A stretch of 64,000 nt of DNA, from assembly GCF_001999965.1 (NCBI RefSeq), contig NZ_CP019646.1, positions 186,001-250,000 of the forward strand, given 5' to 3'. The DNA is from Limihaloglobus sulfuriphilus (lineage in GTDB: Bacteria; Planctomycetota; Phycisphaerae; Sedimentisphaerales; Sedimentisphaeraceae). The notes under the pieces are model-generated. The model searched no databases. It saw nothing but the letters and a program-made list of their open reading frames with translations, and had not been told where the DNA came from. How positions within the stretch are numbered: the first letter of the stretch is position 1; the number at the start of each line of letters is the position of its first letter. Positions 27,193 to 36,138 of this stretch are shown piece by piece. Position numbers and translations under genes: made by a program.

Positions 27193-29163
27193 TTATGGCC
27201 AGAAAATCTGCCTGTTCCAGTTTTTGATTATTTGAGCGAAATCGAGTAAATCGATAATTCCGTCTTTGTTTGGGTCAGCCGGCGATACTGCCGGAGTCAG
27301 CGGCTGAAGGAGTTCTTCGCCGCTGCCTGCAAATAGCCAGAGTATCTCACTTTGGCTTAGCGGTGCTGAGTATATTCGAAGCTCGTCCATACAGCCGATA
27401 AAGAATTCGCCTTCCGTGCCGATCGGAGCGCCTATTCGTGTCTGCCCGCCGGCAGGTTCTTCTGTGATTTCAACTGATTTTTGTGAAAGCAGAAGCCCGT
27501 CTCTGTAGATGCTCAGTCTTTGTCGGCTGATGTCCTTTACAAAAGCGTAATGTGCCCAACCATCGAAAAAGTCGCTTTGCCGCGTCTGGTATTGGGTTGA
27601 CTGCCATGAAAAGTCGCCTGTATCCTGATCCGGGGAGCCCGTTCCCATTTCGACCGCTGCCGAGCCGCCGGCAGGAAAAGAGTCCTGCGTCTGTACCCAC
27701 ATCGAGACGGTGAAGCCATGTTCCGAGCTAAGAACCGGATTGAGAATCGAAATCCCGAAGGTTCCGTCAAAATTCATACAGCCGCCTGAATAGCCGTTTA
27801 GACTCCAGTTATTCGAGCCTGGCATATCAACCACGGCGGTATTGCCGTTGCCGGAGAGGTCATTGAGTATTATCCCCGAGCCTTCATCGAAGCTGTAATA
27901 TGCTGTCAGGTTTTCAACTGCAGGGCTGCTTGAGTAAACGGTCCTGTCCTGTTCGAGCCATTTCTGCGAAAATAACATCATGTCCTTTATATCTATCCTG
28001 CAATCGCCGTTGAAATCGCCTGCCGGCAAATATTCCTGAATGCACCGCGGCGGCTGGAGAGTGATATGGTCTATCCATACATCCCCCTGGGCTTCGGATA
28101 TGGGAGTAAATGTGATATCCATGGATTCTACATCTTCCAGGTCTATGCCGCTGAAACCTTCGAGATCAAAAACTATCTGCCTCCACCAGCCCGCGGCTCG
28201 CTGCTGAGAGCCAGTTATTCGCTGGCGGGCATAATCGCCGTTGCTGTGGAGTGTTACATGAAGTGCCGAAAGGTTGTAATCCGACATAAGCCAGAACGAA
28301 AGCGAGGAAGTGCCGCCCTCTTTCCAGTCAGGAATTGGGGAAACAGTAAGTACTGCTGAACCCGCATCACTTTTGGTTATACGCATTGCATTGCCCTGGT
28401 ACGTTTTGGCGGGGTCTGTTTCCAGTGCGATATCAAATCCGCCTGAAACGGCCCATTCTGTTTTCAGTTCAGCGCTGTTGGAGTAGCCGTTAAAATTCTC
28501 AAGAACGATTTCTGATGCCATAAGCGATGTAAACGTGAGCACATTCCCGCTGATGAGGCCGTCGGGGTGCACGCTGTCAACCCGCCAGTAATACGTTTTG
28601 GAGAGCTTGAACTCGGGGAACATGATTCCGCTCTCGTTTCTGCCCAGATAGTATTTCGAGGTTGTGCCGGCGGTTAGCACCTGCTCGTAATCATAGCCCA
28701 AGTAAACGTCAAATAAAAGGCTTCTCAAGCCGTTTCGCCAGCGGAAAGCAGTGTCCATATCAACGCCTGCTGCCCCGTCGGCAGGGTAATGAGAAACTGT
28801 TTTGCCCGAAGACGTTGTAAAAGACCATATCTGCCCCTTTTCGACGCCGTCCGGGTCGTGGTCAACCCGCCAGTAATACAACGTCTCGGGAACAAGAAGC
28901 CCCGGCTCATATTCTGTTACACCGCAGGGCAGACTTGCCGCGAGTACACCTCGCGGGTCGCCGGGTGTAGCTGTCTGCACATCAAGAAGGTTTGTTCCGA
29001 TGTAAACGATGTTCGCTGTGGCGTTTAGCTGTTGGGTCCATGACAGCAGGGGATCGGGAAAAACCCCGCTTTGGCCGTTTTGGGGTTCTGGTAAAGTTGC
29101 CGCCCGCAGGAAACAGGCTGATACCGCGAGAAATGCTATTAAAAATGCAAGTTTTATGTTCAT
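27193..29163 (-). CDS. Secreted LamG protein with two dockerin-like modules
   Basis: A signal peptide (about 1-21) leads into fibronectin-like repeats with the YYWRVD pattern (about 25-210) and a jelly-roll-like region. Next comes a dockerin-like EF-hand module (GDFNGDCRIDIKDMMLFSQ, near residue 388), a LamG/concanavalin-like domain (about 425-615) and a second EF-hand module at the C-terminus (DPNKDGIIDLLDFAQIIKNW). No catalytic motif is seen, so it is probably a binding or scaffold protein. It heads a two-gene unit with the Tat-exported phosphoesterase. Confidence 0.75.
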   Translation of the reverse strand: MNIKLAFLIAFLAVSACFLRAATLPEPQNGQSGVFPDPLLSWTQQLNATANIVYIGTNLLDVQTATPGDPRGVLAASLPCGVTEYEPGLLVPETLYYWRVDHDPDGVEKGQIWSFTTSSGKTVSHYPADGAAGVDMDTAFRWRNGLRSLLFDVYLGYDYEQVLTAGTTSKYYLGRNESGIMFPEFKLSKTYYWRVDSVHPDGLISGNVLTFTSLMASEIVLENFNGYSNSAELKTEWAVSGGFDIALETDPAKTYQGNAMRITKSDAGSAVLTVSPIPDWKEGGTSSLSFWLMSDYNLSALHVTLHSNGDYARQRITGSQQRAAGWWRQIVFDLEGFSGIDLEDVESMDITFTPISEAQGDVWIDHITLQPPRCIQEYLPAGDFNGDCRIDIKDMMLFSQKWLEQDRTVYSSSPAVENLTAYYSFDEGSGIILNDLSGNGNTAVVDMPGSNNWSLNGYSGGCMNFDGTFGISILNPVLSSEHGFTVSMWVQTQDSFPAGGSAAVEMGTGSPDQDTGDFSWQSTQYQTRQSDFFDGWAHYAFVKDISRQRLSIYRDGLLLSQKSVEITEEPAGGQTRIGAPIGTEGEFFIGCMDELRIYSAPLSQSEILWLFAGSGEELLQPLTPAVSPADPNKDGIIDLLDFAQIIKNWNRQIFWP

Positions 29164-29211
29164 TTCTGTATGATATATGTTTTTGCATTTTATGTAAAGT
29201 GTTATTTTTTT

Positions 29212-29658
29212 TTATTCGTTTTGGGAACGCAATATAAGGTTTACAGGCCCGTCAGAGGTGTTTTCGATGTCCATATGAGCGCCGAAAACGCCGGTTTCTA
29301 CTTTCACGCCGCGGCTTCGAATCATCTCAATTGTCAAGTCAAAGAGCCTTTCGGCCTGTTCCGGAGGTGCGGCATTGTCATATCCCGGGCGGCGACCTTT
29401 GCGGCAGTTTCCGCATAACGTAAAGTTACTGATTGCCAGGATTGAGCCGCTGATATCGAGCAGGCCCAGATTCATTTTGTCCTTGTCATCGGGGAAGATT
29501 CTCAGCCCTGGGATTTTGCGGGCAATAAATGCCGCGTCATCATCAGTGTCTTGTTTTTCGACCCCGATATAAACCAGCAGCCCCGCATCGGCAGAGCCGG
29601 TGATCTCTTCTTCAACTGTTACCTGTGCTTTTGCGATTCTCTGTACAAGTGCTATCAT
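29212..29658 (-). CDS. dtd: D-aminoacyl-tRNA deacylase
   Basis: 148 residues of the Dtd family, which removes D-amino acids from mischarged tRNA. MIALVQRIAKAQVTVEEEIT is the typical N-terminus. The active-site segment SQFTL appears as SNFTLCGNCRKGRRPGYDNA, and the GPVT motif appears as DGPVNLIL. The two substitutions are mild but worth noting. It is the last gene of the manA-yggS-menA-menG run, after a 78-base gap. Confidence 0.9.
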   Translation of the reverse strand: MIALVQRIAKAQVTVEEEITGSADAGLLVYIGVEKQDTDDDAAFIARKIPGLRIFPDDKDKMNLGLLDISGSILAISNFTLCGNCRKGRRPGYDNAAPPEQAERLFDLTIEMIRSRGVKVETGVFGAHMDIENTSDGPVNLILRSQNE

Positions 29659-29736
29659 TTGGTATCTCGTTTTATTTTATGACTTTAGAGTGATTGTATG
29701 TAACATGCCTGCGTTTGCAAGCCCGGATTTTCGGCA

Positions 29737-30441
29737 TCAATCAGCTTTATTTGTTCGAAAAATCCAGACAGCTCCGCCGGCAAGAGAGATTTTTTCAACA
29801 TCGAAACCGGCGTTTTTGATTATGGCGGCAGTTTTCTCCGGCGGGTAAAATTCTGTAACGGTCTTATTCAGATACCTGTAAGCGGCCAGGTTGCCCGTAA
29901 ATGCCGCGGCGATAACCGGCATAATGAACCGGAAATACACGCCGAATAAAAACCGCATCGGCTGTGCCGGCGGCATGGTGAACTCCATGATCAGCGCCGC
30001 GGCGCCGGGTCTTAGCACGCGGTGAATCTCGCGTATAGCGGCGGCAGTGTCGGCAGCGTTTCTAAGTCCGTAAACCATCGTTACGCAGTCAAAAGAGCCG
30101 TCGTCAAACGGCAGGCGGAGCATGTCGGCTTTCTGGAAATTGATTCGGTTTGCAAGGCCGTTTTTTTGAGCTTTATCCGCGGCGGCGGCGAGCATGTTTT
30201 CAGAAGCGTCAATAGCTGTTAAATCAGCCTCGGGTAAGGACCTGGCGGTTTTAATTGCTATATCGCCCGTGCCGGCGGCAATGTCGAGAATACGCCGGCT
30301 GTCCGGGGGTATCATCGATACGAATCTTCGTTTCCATCCCGCGTCCATGCCGAATGATATAACCCGGTTGGCGATATCATAGCGGCGGGCGATTTTGTCA
30401 AACTCTGCCGGTATGTTTTTTTTATCTATCATATCAGCCAT
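29737..30441 (-). CDS. menG: Demethylmenaquinone methyltransferase (MenG/UbiE)
   Basis: A class I SAM-dependent methyltransferase of 234 residues. FDKIARRYDIANRVISFGMD at the N-terminus, the SAM-binding ILDIAAGTGDIAIKTA and the hallmark MVYGLRNAAD identify UbiE/MenG. It performs the last methylation in menaquinone synthesis. Its start overlaps menA by 13 bases, and with no ubiquinone genes nearby the menaquinone role is preferred. Confidence 0.92.
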   Translation of the reverse strand: MADMIDKKNIPAEFDKIARRYDIANRVISFGMDAGWKRRFVSMIPPDSRRILDIAAGTGDIAIKTARSLPEADLTAIDASENMLAAAADKAQKNGLANRINFQKADMLRLPFDDGSFDCVTMVYGLRNAADTAAAIREIHRVLRPGAAALIMEFTMPPAQPMRFLFGVYFRFIMPVIAAAFTGNLAAYRYLNKTVTEFYPPEKTAAIIKNAGFDVEKISLAGGAVWIFRTNKAD

Positions 30442-31310
30442 AGGATACTTGTTGCGGCAGTTGAAAGGAATTCGGTTTTGGCAGTTGCCGCCAGAGAAAG
30501 ATTGAAATTTTTGGATATGGGTTCTGTCAGCAGCCTCTTAAATGATTTTATGTTTGGAATCAGCATTATAACTGCCAATACAATAAGCGGTTTACCGCTC
30601 GCGGCGGCAATTGCCGCGGGCGAGAGAATCGCTATGGTAATCAGTGCTATGGTGAATATTCTGGCTTTTTTCTCGCCGAGCAGGCCGGCGATGGTGGTTT
30701 TGCCGGAGAGCTTGTCGGTGTGAATATCGCGAAGGTTGTTGACCGCCATTATCGCGGCGGCGAAGAGCCCGCACATTATGCCTCCCAGCAGGTTTGGGAT
30801 ATCTGCGCCGCCGGTGAGCACATAATATGTTGCTGAACAGGGTACGATGCCGAAGAAGATGAACGCCGCGGTCTCACCGAATCCCCGGTACGCGAGTTTT
30901 AGCGGTTTTGAGGTGTATGCCACCGCCAGAACCATGCAGACCGCACCGAGTATTATCAGCCGCCGGTCCGTGCTGAACACGATGAACAGCCCAGGGACAG
31001 CGCTTGCGGCTATCAGCAGCAGAAAAGCCGTTTTAATGTGATGAGCTTTTATCAGGCTGCCCGCTGTTACACGCGCCGGGCCAAGCCGGTCGCTGCGGTC
31101 GGTGCCGTATTGCCAGTCATAGTAGTCGTTTGCCAGGTTTGCCGCTGACTGGAGCAGTACGGCGACACTCATGCACGAGATAAACAGCAGGATTGACATC
31201 GGGTCTGTTTTGCCGGCGAACGCGCCCGCCAGAAGCACCGGCGATATCGAAGCGAAAAGCGTCTTTGGCCGTATCGCCATTATCCAGTGTTTGATCGCGG
31301 CGTTTTGCAT
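30429..31310 (-). CDS. menA: 1,4-dihydroxy-2-naphthoate polyprenyltransferase
   Basis: A UbiA-superfamily membrane prenyltransferase of 293 residues with eight to nine helices. The first Asp-rich motif is NLANDYYDWQYGTDRSD, followed by LGPARVTAG. The second is NNLRDIHTDKLSGKTTIAG. It attaches the isoprenoid tail to dihydroxynaphthoate. The overlap with menG and the 15-base gap to yggS show a single transcription unit. Confidence 0.93.
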   Translation of the reverse strand: MQNAAIKHWIMAIRPKTLFASISPVLLAGAFAGKTDPMSILLFISCMSVAVLLQSAANLANDYYDWQYGTDRSDRLGPARVTAGSLIKAHHIKTAFLLLIAASAVPGLFIVFSTDRRLIILGAVCMVLAVAYTSKPLKLAYRGFGETAAFIFFGIVPCSATYYVLTGGADIPNLLGGIMCGLFAAAIMAVNNLRDIHTDKLSGKTTIAGLLGEKKARIFTIALITIAILSPAAIAAASGKPLIVLAVIMLIPNIKSFKRLLTEPISKNFNLSLAATAKTEFLSTAATSILWLI

Positions 31311-31325
31311 AGTGGTTTTGGGTCT

Positions 31326-32039
31326 TCAGTTAAATATCGCCGAGCCGATACGCAGGTGCGTTGCGCCTTCCTCGACGGCGATGGTGTAGTCGTTTGTCAT
31401 ACCCATGCTCAGGTATTTGCAGGTCTCGGGGCTGATTCCGCTGCCGCGTATCTGCTCGAAGATCTCCCTTGCACGGATGAACGTCTTGCGAATCTGAGCT
31501 TCATTGTCTGTAAACGCCGCCATGGTCATCACACCGGCAAGTTTGATGTTGGGCATTTCGCCGATTTGACCTGCCAGCTCAACCGTCTCTGCCGGTTCGA
31601 TGCCGTATTTCTGCTGTTCGCCGGAGCAGTTGGCCTGGAGGAATATTTCAGCGGTGATATTGTACTTCTGGGCAGTGGAATTTATTTCTGCGGCGAGCCT
31701 GAGGCTGTCAACCGAGTGTATGGTCTGGGAAATCGGCAGAAGTTTTCGCACTTTGTTACGCTGGAGATGGCCGATCATGTGCCAGTTGACTTTTGTTTCG
31801 GGCTGGTTGTTTTCGATGTATTCTGCTGTAAGTGTTGCGACCTCTTCGAGATGCGGGAGTCTGTTTTCGCCCAGTTCAGTATAGCCTGCGGCGATGACCT
31901 CGATGATTTCCTGTATGCCGACGGTTTTTGTGACGGCAATGAGGGTTATCTCGTCGCGGCTTCTTCCACTTTTGCCGCAGGCGGTATTGATGTTTTCCTC
32001 AATTCGTTTTAGGTTGTCTTTTATTGTCCTGGCTGCCAT
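31326..32039 (-). CDS. YggS family PLP homeostasis protein
   Basis: An alanine racemase-like barrel protein of 237 residues, without the racemase C-terminal domain. The PLP lysine lies in ITLIAVTKTVG. Other signatures are WHMIGHLQRNKVRKLLP, the HSVDS segment and YLSMGMTNDYTIAVEEGATH. It buffers free pyridoxal phosphate in the cytoplasm. It lies 28 bases after manA and 15 bases before menA. Confidence 0.92.
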   Translation of the reverse strand: MAARTIKDNLKRIEENINTACGKSGRSRDEITLIAVTKTVGIQEIIEVIAAGYTELGENRLPHLEEVATLTAEYIENNQPETKVNWHMIGHLQRNKVRKLLPISQTIHSVDSLRLAAEINSTAQKYNITAEIFLQANCSGEQQKYGIEPAETVELAGQIGEMPNIKLAGVMTMAAFTDNEAQIRKTFIRAREIFEQIRGSGISPETCKYLSMGMTNDYTIAVEEGATHLRIGSAIFN

Positions 32040-32067
32040 TGCTGCCCCCGTGATTGTGCGTAAATTA

Positions 32068-33039
32068 TTATTTAATGATATCGGGCAGGGTTATTCTGAG
32101 CATTTGTGTATCTTCGGCTGCTGTCAGTGCCCCGGTCATTTCAGCAGGGATAAACAGCGTATCGCCTTTGGTGAACTCGGTTTCTGCGGTATCGCTTCCG
32201 TATGCCGCCGCTTTGCCGCTGCCGCTGATGATGACATAAATTTCGAGCTCGCCTGCCATTGTGTACTGGTCATCGCCCGGGCCAAGATCAATTTTGTCAA
32301 CCTTGAACTCGTCGGCATCTACGAGTCTGCCTTCACTGCGGACGGTCAGGACGGATTCGTCAAGGTCAAACTTAGTGCTCTCGATGGCCTCTTCTACATG
32401 AAGCTGACGAGGCTCTCCGGTGCGTTTGTCAACGCGGTTCCAGTCAAAGACCCTGTAGGTGGTGTTGGAGGGCTGCTGAATCTCTGCGATTACAAGGTTG
32501 GGCCCGATAGCGTGCACGGTGCCCGAGGGGAGAAAATGGCACTCGCCGATTTTAACCGGTACCTTGACCAGGCAATCCTCGCAGGTACCGTTGTTTATCG
32601 CGTCTTTGAACTGCTCTCTGGTCGTGCCGGGCTTGAGGCCTTTGTAGATGTAACCGTCTGCCGGAGCGTCGATTATGTACCAGCATTCGGTTTTGGGACT
32701 GCCGGTTTCCATGCGGCGGCAGGTCTGTGCGTCGGGGTGAACCTGGACGCTGAGTACCGATTGGGCATCAAGCAGTTTTATCAGCAGCGGGAAAGATTCG
32801 AGCGGCTTATCAGTGCCGGTAACCGTTTTGGGATAAGTCTTTATAACATCGTTTAGAGTTTTTCCGGCGAGCGGGCCGTTGGCGATGACGCTGCGGCCTT
32901 CGGCCTGGTCTGCCAGCTCCCAGCTTTCTGCAGTTATCGTGTTCTCTGGGATGGGTTTGTTGAAAATTTCGCCGAGTTTGCGGCCGCCCCAGATGTAGTC
33001 TTTGAAAATAGGTTCAAATTTGTACGCGTAAAGTTCCAA
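32068..33039 (-). CDS. manA: Mannose-6-phosphate isomerase, class I
   Basis: A cupin-type zinc isomerase of 323 residues linking mannose-6-phosphate and fructose-6-phosphate. Zinc ligands are in LSVQVHPDAQTC and the His of PSGTVHAIGP. KDYIWGGRKLGEIF is the typical N-terminus of the short bacterial class. The start codon is TTG at 33039, seven bases after an AAGG site. It heads the manA-yggS-menA-menG-dtd run. Confidence 0.92.
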   Translation of the reverse strand: MELYAYKFEPIFKDYIWGGRKLGEIFNKPIPENTITAESWELADQAEGRSVIANGPLAGKTLNDVIKTYPKTVTGTDKPLESFPLLIKLLDAQSVLSVQVHPDAQTCRRMETGSPKTECWYIIDAPADGYIYKGLKPGTTREQFKDAINNGTCEDCLVKVPVKIGECHFLPSGTVHAIGPNLVIAEIQQPSNTTYRVFDWNRVDKRTGEPRQLHVEEAIESTKFDLDESVLTVRSEGRLVDADEFKVDKIDLGPGDDQYTMAGELEIYVIISGSGKAAAYGSDTAETEFTKGDTLFIPAEMTGALTAAEDTQMLRITLPDIIK

Positions 33040-33085
33040 GTTTATACCTTTCTATGTTTTTTACCTGAATTTCATTTAAACCCTT

Positions 33086-33113
33086 ATTATATTAAGCATA
33101 AACAAAATGTCAC
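33086..33113 (-). promoter_or_regulatory. Candidate promoter of the manA-yggS-menA-menG-dtd run
   Basis: On the minus strand GTGACA (33113-33108), a 16-base spacer and TATAAT (33091-33086) lie 46 bases before the manA TTG start. Confidence 0.55.
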
Positions 33114-33239
33114 ATACCTTTTTTGCGGCTTTAATTAATATCCAGCAGATTTGTGTGCGGTTCCACGTTTATTTTTTGCTATGATGGGATGAGTTATCTC
33201 TTTATATGTTTTTTTCAAGAGGACTTATCCGGTCAAAAT

Positions 33240-34122
33240 TTATGTCTTGAGAGGCAGGACAGTGCCCGGTTTTTTCTTGTTATTTGTCATCAGCGAGACA
33301 ATAATCAGTGTAAGAAGACTAAGCGGCATCGAAATAATTGCCGGCTGCCCAGGGGTATCCACGCATTTGTTTCTGAAAGCCCGAAAGCCTGAACATGTCT
33401 GGGCCTGCCATTATGATTCCAAGTGATACAATGATCCCTACAAAAATAGAAGATATAATGCCCGGGGCAGTGGTTCGTTTCCAGAAGTGTACCATGATGA
33501 TAGCGGGGAAATTGGCCGAAGCTGCAACAGCGAACTCCCACCCCACGAGAAATCCTACATTCACGCCTTTAAAAAGAATACCGAGTATTACAGCCAAAAT
33601 GCCCACTGTTACAGCTGTGAGCTTGGCGGCAAGTACCTTTGTCTTTTCTGTCATTGACCGCTTAAAGAATCTGTCTAACAGGTCATTAGCCACTGCTCCC
33701 GAGGCGGCGACAATCAGCCCCGAAACAGAGCCGAGCACGGTAGCAAATGCCAGTGCGGTAATTATGGCAAATAGTACCCCGCCAAAGCTGCGGGCCAGTA
33801 GGGGTGCGGACATGTTATCCGTTTCCGGGTTCAGGACACCGTTAGCAATCGCTCCAAGTCCAAGGAAAAGAGTGAGTATGTAGAAGAGCCCGATAGCTGA
33901 AATGGCAACGATGATGGATCGTCTGGCAGCAGTGGAGTCTGGGACAGTGTAATGCCTTATAAGCACATGAGGAAGGGTGGCTGTTCCGAAAAAGAGCGCA
34001 ATCATGAGCGAAATAAAATCCAGCCGCTACCAGGTATTTCCGGCGGAAATGTCAAAATGCCCGCCGGCTACAAAGAAACTTTCTGCGGATTTAACTTTCC
34101 AGCCCAGAAACCACGACAGCCA
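33240..34122 (-). pseudogene. Remnant of an ActP-type sodium/acetate-like symporter (SSS family)
   Basis: Read on the minus strand, an N-terminal scrap (WLSWFLGWKVKSAESFFVAG) is followed by an in-frame TAG at 34029-34027. It then jumps to DFISLMIALFFGTATLPHVL, about halfway through an ActP-like symporter. The middle, roughly 250 residues, is missing. The C-terminal half then reads well to GYPWAAGNYF, where the frame stops early (33319). The normal family ending, PAIISMPLSLLTLIIVSLMT, continues in another frame to a TAA at 33242-33240. An internal deletion, a nonsense codon and a frameshift make this a clear pseudogene. It is bounded upstream by a REP-type repeat. Confidence 0.85.
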
Positions 34123-34123
34123 T

Positions 34124-34197
34124 AAATGGTTATCCGGGATTTATTTAGCGTACAGATGGGCATAAGCGTCTGGAGCAAATTCATGAATTTGCTCTAC
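34124..34197 (-). repeat. Dispersed REP-type element, copy D
   Basis: On the minus strand GTAG (34197-34194) is followed by the perfect palindrome AGCAAATTCATGAATTTGCT (34193-34174) and about 50 bases that closely match the sequence after the hairpins at 43717 and 43971 (CCAGACG.TTATGC...TGTACGCT.AATAA...ATAACC.TTT). It lies at the junction between the symporter pseudogene and the duplicated DUF11 fragment. Confidence 0.8.
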
Positions 34198-34214
34198 AGG
34201 GGGCTTGTGCGGGA

Positions 34215-34662
34215 TGATGTATGTGCCGAAGCTGTTGACGCTTCAATAGCAACACAGGTTGAAGGTATCGCAGCAGTTCTGCTTGAGGTTATCGACGTAG
34301 AAGACCCGATTGATCTGGGCAAAGAGACTACTTATGTCATAACAGCTGCGAACCAAGGTACATCTACCGACAGCCACATAAAGATCTTTTGCGAGCTTGA
34401 AGATTCAATGCAGTAGTTTCCGCTTCCGGCACTGCAAACGGCACAATCAGCGGCAAGACTGTAACATTAGCTCCGCTGACGAAACTTGAACCAGACGCCA
34501 AGGCTGCCTGAAAAGTAGTTATCAAGGCGCATAGCGATGATGATGCAAGGTTCACGGTTACTATGAACACCGACGCTATAGATCGTCCTGTTCAGGAAAC
34601 TGAAGCTACACAATTCTATGAATAATAAATTTTATAGATTGATTTGACAGCACCGCCCGGGG
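34215..34662 (+). pseudogene. Decayed partial copy of the DUF11 lipoprotein gene and half its terminator
   Basis: The stretch is about 90% identical to 13807-14260: the last DUF11 repeat, the stop-codon region, the 3' untranslated bases and the left terminator arm CACCGCCCGG. It lacks signal peptide, start and promoter. Relative to the source it has a small deletion giving CAGTAG in place of CAGTATG, and a TGG-to-TGA change further on. The copy ends inside the terminator loop, so the right arm and T run are missing. It could be a duplicated fragment or the tail of a dead paralogue. Confidence 0.88.
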
Positions 34663-34986
34663 GATTAAGAAGCTGTGAAAGCCAGAGGCTCCAATTGTCA
34701 GGCCGTGTATAACAGCGTACACTTTTAGACACCGGCTTAACACTGGGGTTCCTATTAATATTAACCATTTTACGGAGTATTCCCCACTCAATTGTTAACA
34801 GGGGATCCTTACTGTAATAATTACTGGTTTTTAAAAAAAAAATAAAAAAGAAGTTGCAGCAGATATTCGCAAACAGTATTATTAAATACGGAAATAGATA
34901 ATGGGAAAGTATTCATATTTCGGAGATATGAGACTTTGATTTGTGATGTAAAGTAATTTTGGGAAAATTTCCCGGGAGAGTGAGAC
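34663..34986. other. Gap with candidate promoter and small palindromes before the PEP-CTERM gene
   Basis: No gene is seen. TTGCAG (34854-34859), a 17-base spacer and TATTAT (34877-34882) form a plausible promoter on the plus strand, giving a leader of about 98 bases. A TCATAT/ATATGA hairpin (about 34910-34931) and the palindrome GGGAAAATTTCCC (34961-34973) lie in that leader, just before the ribosome site. The part before 34800 has several short inverted repeats and may be scar sequence. Confidence 0.4.
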
Positions 34987-36138
34987 ATGAAAAGACTAAC
35001 TTTAAATCTATTGTTTCTTTCTGCAGCGAGATTGTGCACATGCGCCTGGGGTTTTCCAGTCGTAATTGACCCAACCATTCAGTATCCCTTTGATGTTACC
35101 CAGATAAGTCAATATCTAATTATTACAACAAACCAGGAGAGCGGGAATTCAGATGTATCTGTAAGTAATTTTGAGCTCGGTGCCAACAAGGCCCCGGTTC
35201 CCGCTCAGGGAGCTTTCGGAGGTCCTGACATAAGCAGCCAGCCGGGAGTACCATCGTACGCGGCAGACATATTTGAAGGTGTCGGCTACAACGGCAACGT
35301 TGCTGTTACTGATCCCAACGGCAAGTTTGACCTCTCGAATGTCGGTATATACGCAGACCCGGAAACAGGCATCCGCCTCGCCGGTTCCCGCTCGTCCGAT
35401 ACCATTGGATGCAGCAACAGCTTCTTCAATGACCCCAACATGTACCCAAACACCTACGATCCGCTGACCGGCAGCGGCCAGATTGTTAATCAGAACCAGG
35501 CTGACCAAAGTACAAAAATCAGTTCATCCAATGATTATCCGGGTGTTTCTTTCAATTACGACCACAGCGGACTTCTGGTGGAGCTGAGTGCTGCCCGTGA
35601 TTCAATAAACAATCTTGTTTCTACCGGCAGCATTACACGCAGCAACGGTGAGATTAAGGATCAGACCTATACTTTCTATGCCGATGACGGTGTTAATGTT
35701 GTTGATATATACACTAATGGCAATGACTTTAAACTGCAGAACGCAAATTTTGTCATCCAAGGCTCTGAATTCTCAAAAGTTATCTTCCGGATCACCGGAG
35801 ATAAGAATATGCTCATTGACAATGCTAATATACTTCTTGGCGATGGCGGGATCGACTACACAAGCGTTATGTTTTTCAGCGAGCACAACAATTATGATTT
35901 CAGCAATGCCATACTTAGCGGAGTTGCGTTCTGGAGCCTTGGTGAAGAAAAGACCACGATCAGTATGAGCAATGTACAGGGTTGTACCCAGCTCATAGCA
36001 GATGTTGTCGAACTTGACAATGTACGCCTGTCGCAGTGCCAGGGAGCCGGTTTTACTCCTATCCCAGAACCGGCTACAGCGATTTTATTCACTATAGGCA
36101 CTGTGCTTATTCGAAAACGTGTCCCTCTACTTCTTTAA
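34987..36138 (+). CDS. PEP-CTERM-type exported protein of unknown function, altered tail
   Basis: A signal peptide (about 1-22) leads into a 340-residue region rich in Asn, Ser, Asp and Gly (IYADPETGIRLAGSRSSDTI, FVIQGSEFSKVIFRITGDKN) that suggests a beta-helix or adhesin-like fold. It ends in a PEP-CTERM sorting signal: IPEPATAILFTIGTVLIRKR. In this class the protein normally ends at the basic cluster, but here VPLLL follows, and the last bases overlap a small antisense reading frame. It was probably exported and processed by an exosortase, which is not in the window. No function was recognised. Confidence 0.72.
   Translation: MKRLTLNLLFLSAARLCTCAWGFPVVIDPTIQYPFDVTQISQYLIITTNQESGNSDVSVSNFELGANKAPVPAQGAFGGPDISSQPGVPSYAADIFEGVGYNGNVAVTDPNGKFDLSNVGIYADPETGIRLAGSRSSDTIGCSNSFFNDPNMYPNTYDPLTGSGQIVNQNQADQSTKISSSNDYPGVSFNYDHSGLLVELSAARDSINNLVSTGSITRSNGEIKDQTYTFYADDGVNVVDIYTNGNDFKLQNANFVIQGSEFSKVIFRITGDKNMLIDNANILLGDGGIDYTSVMFFSEHNNYDFSNAILSGVAFWSLGEEKTTISMSNVQGCTQLIADVVELDNVRLSQCQGAGFTPIPEPATAILFTIGTVLIRKRVPLLL

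Noticed and set aside
31287-32856. Two long plus-strand frames (31287-32012 and 31894-32856)
   Set aside because: Both are antisense to yggS and manA, which have complete family motifs; the translated composition is not protein-like.
34680-34800. Possible insertion-sequence end (GTGTATAACAGCGTACAC and a TGGGG/CCCCA pair)
   Set aside because: No transposase remnant and no confident terminal repeat or target duplication could be shown.
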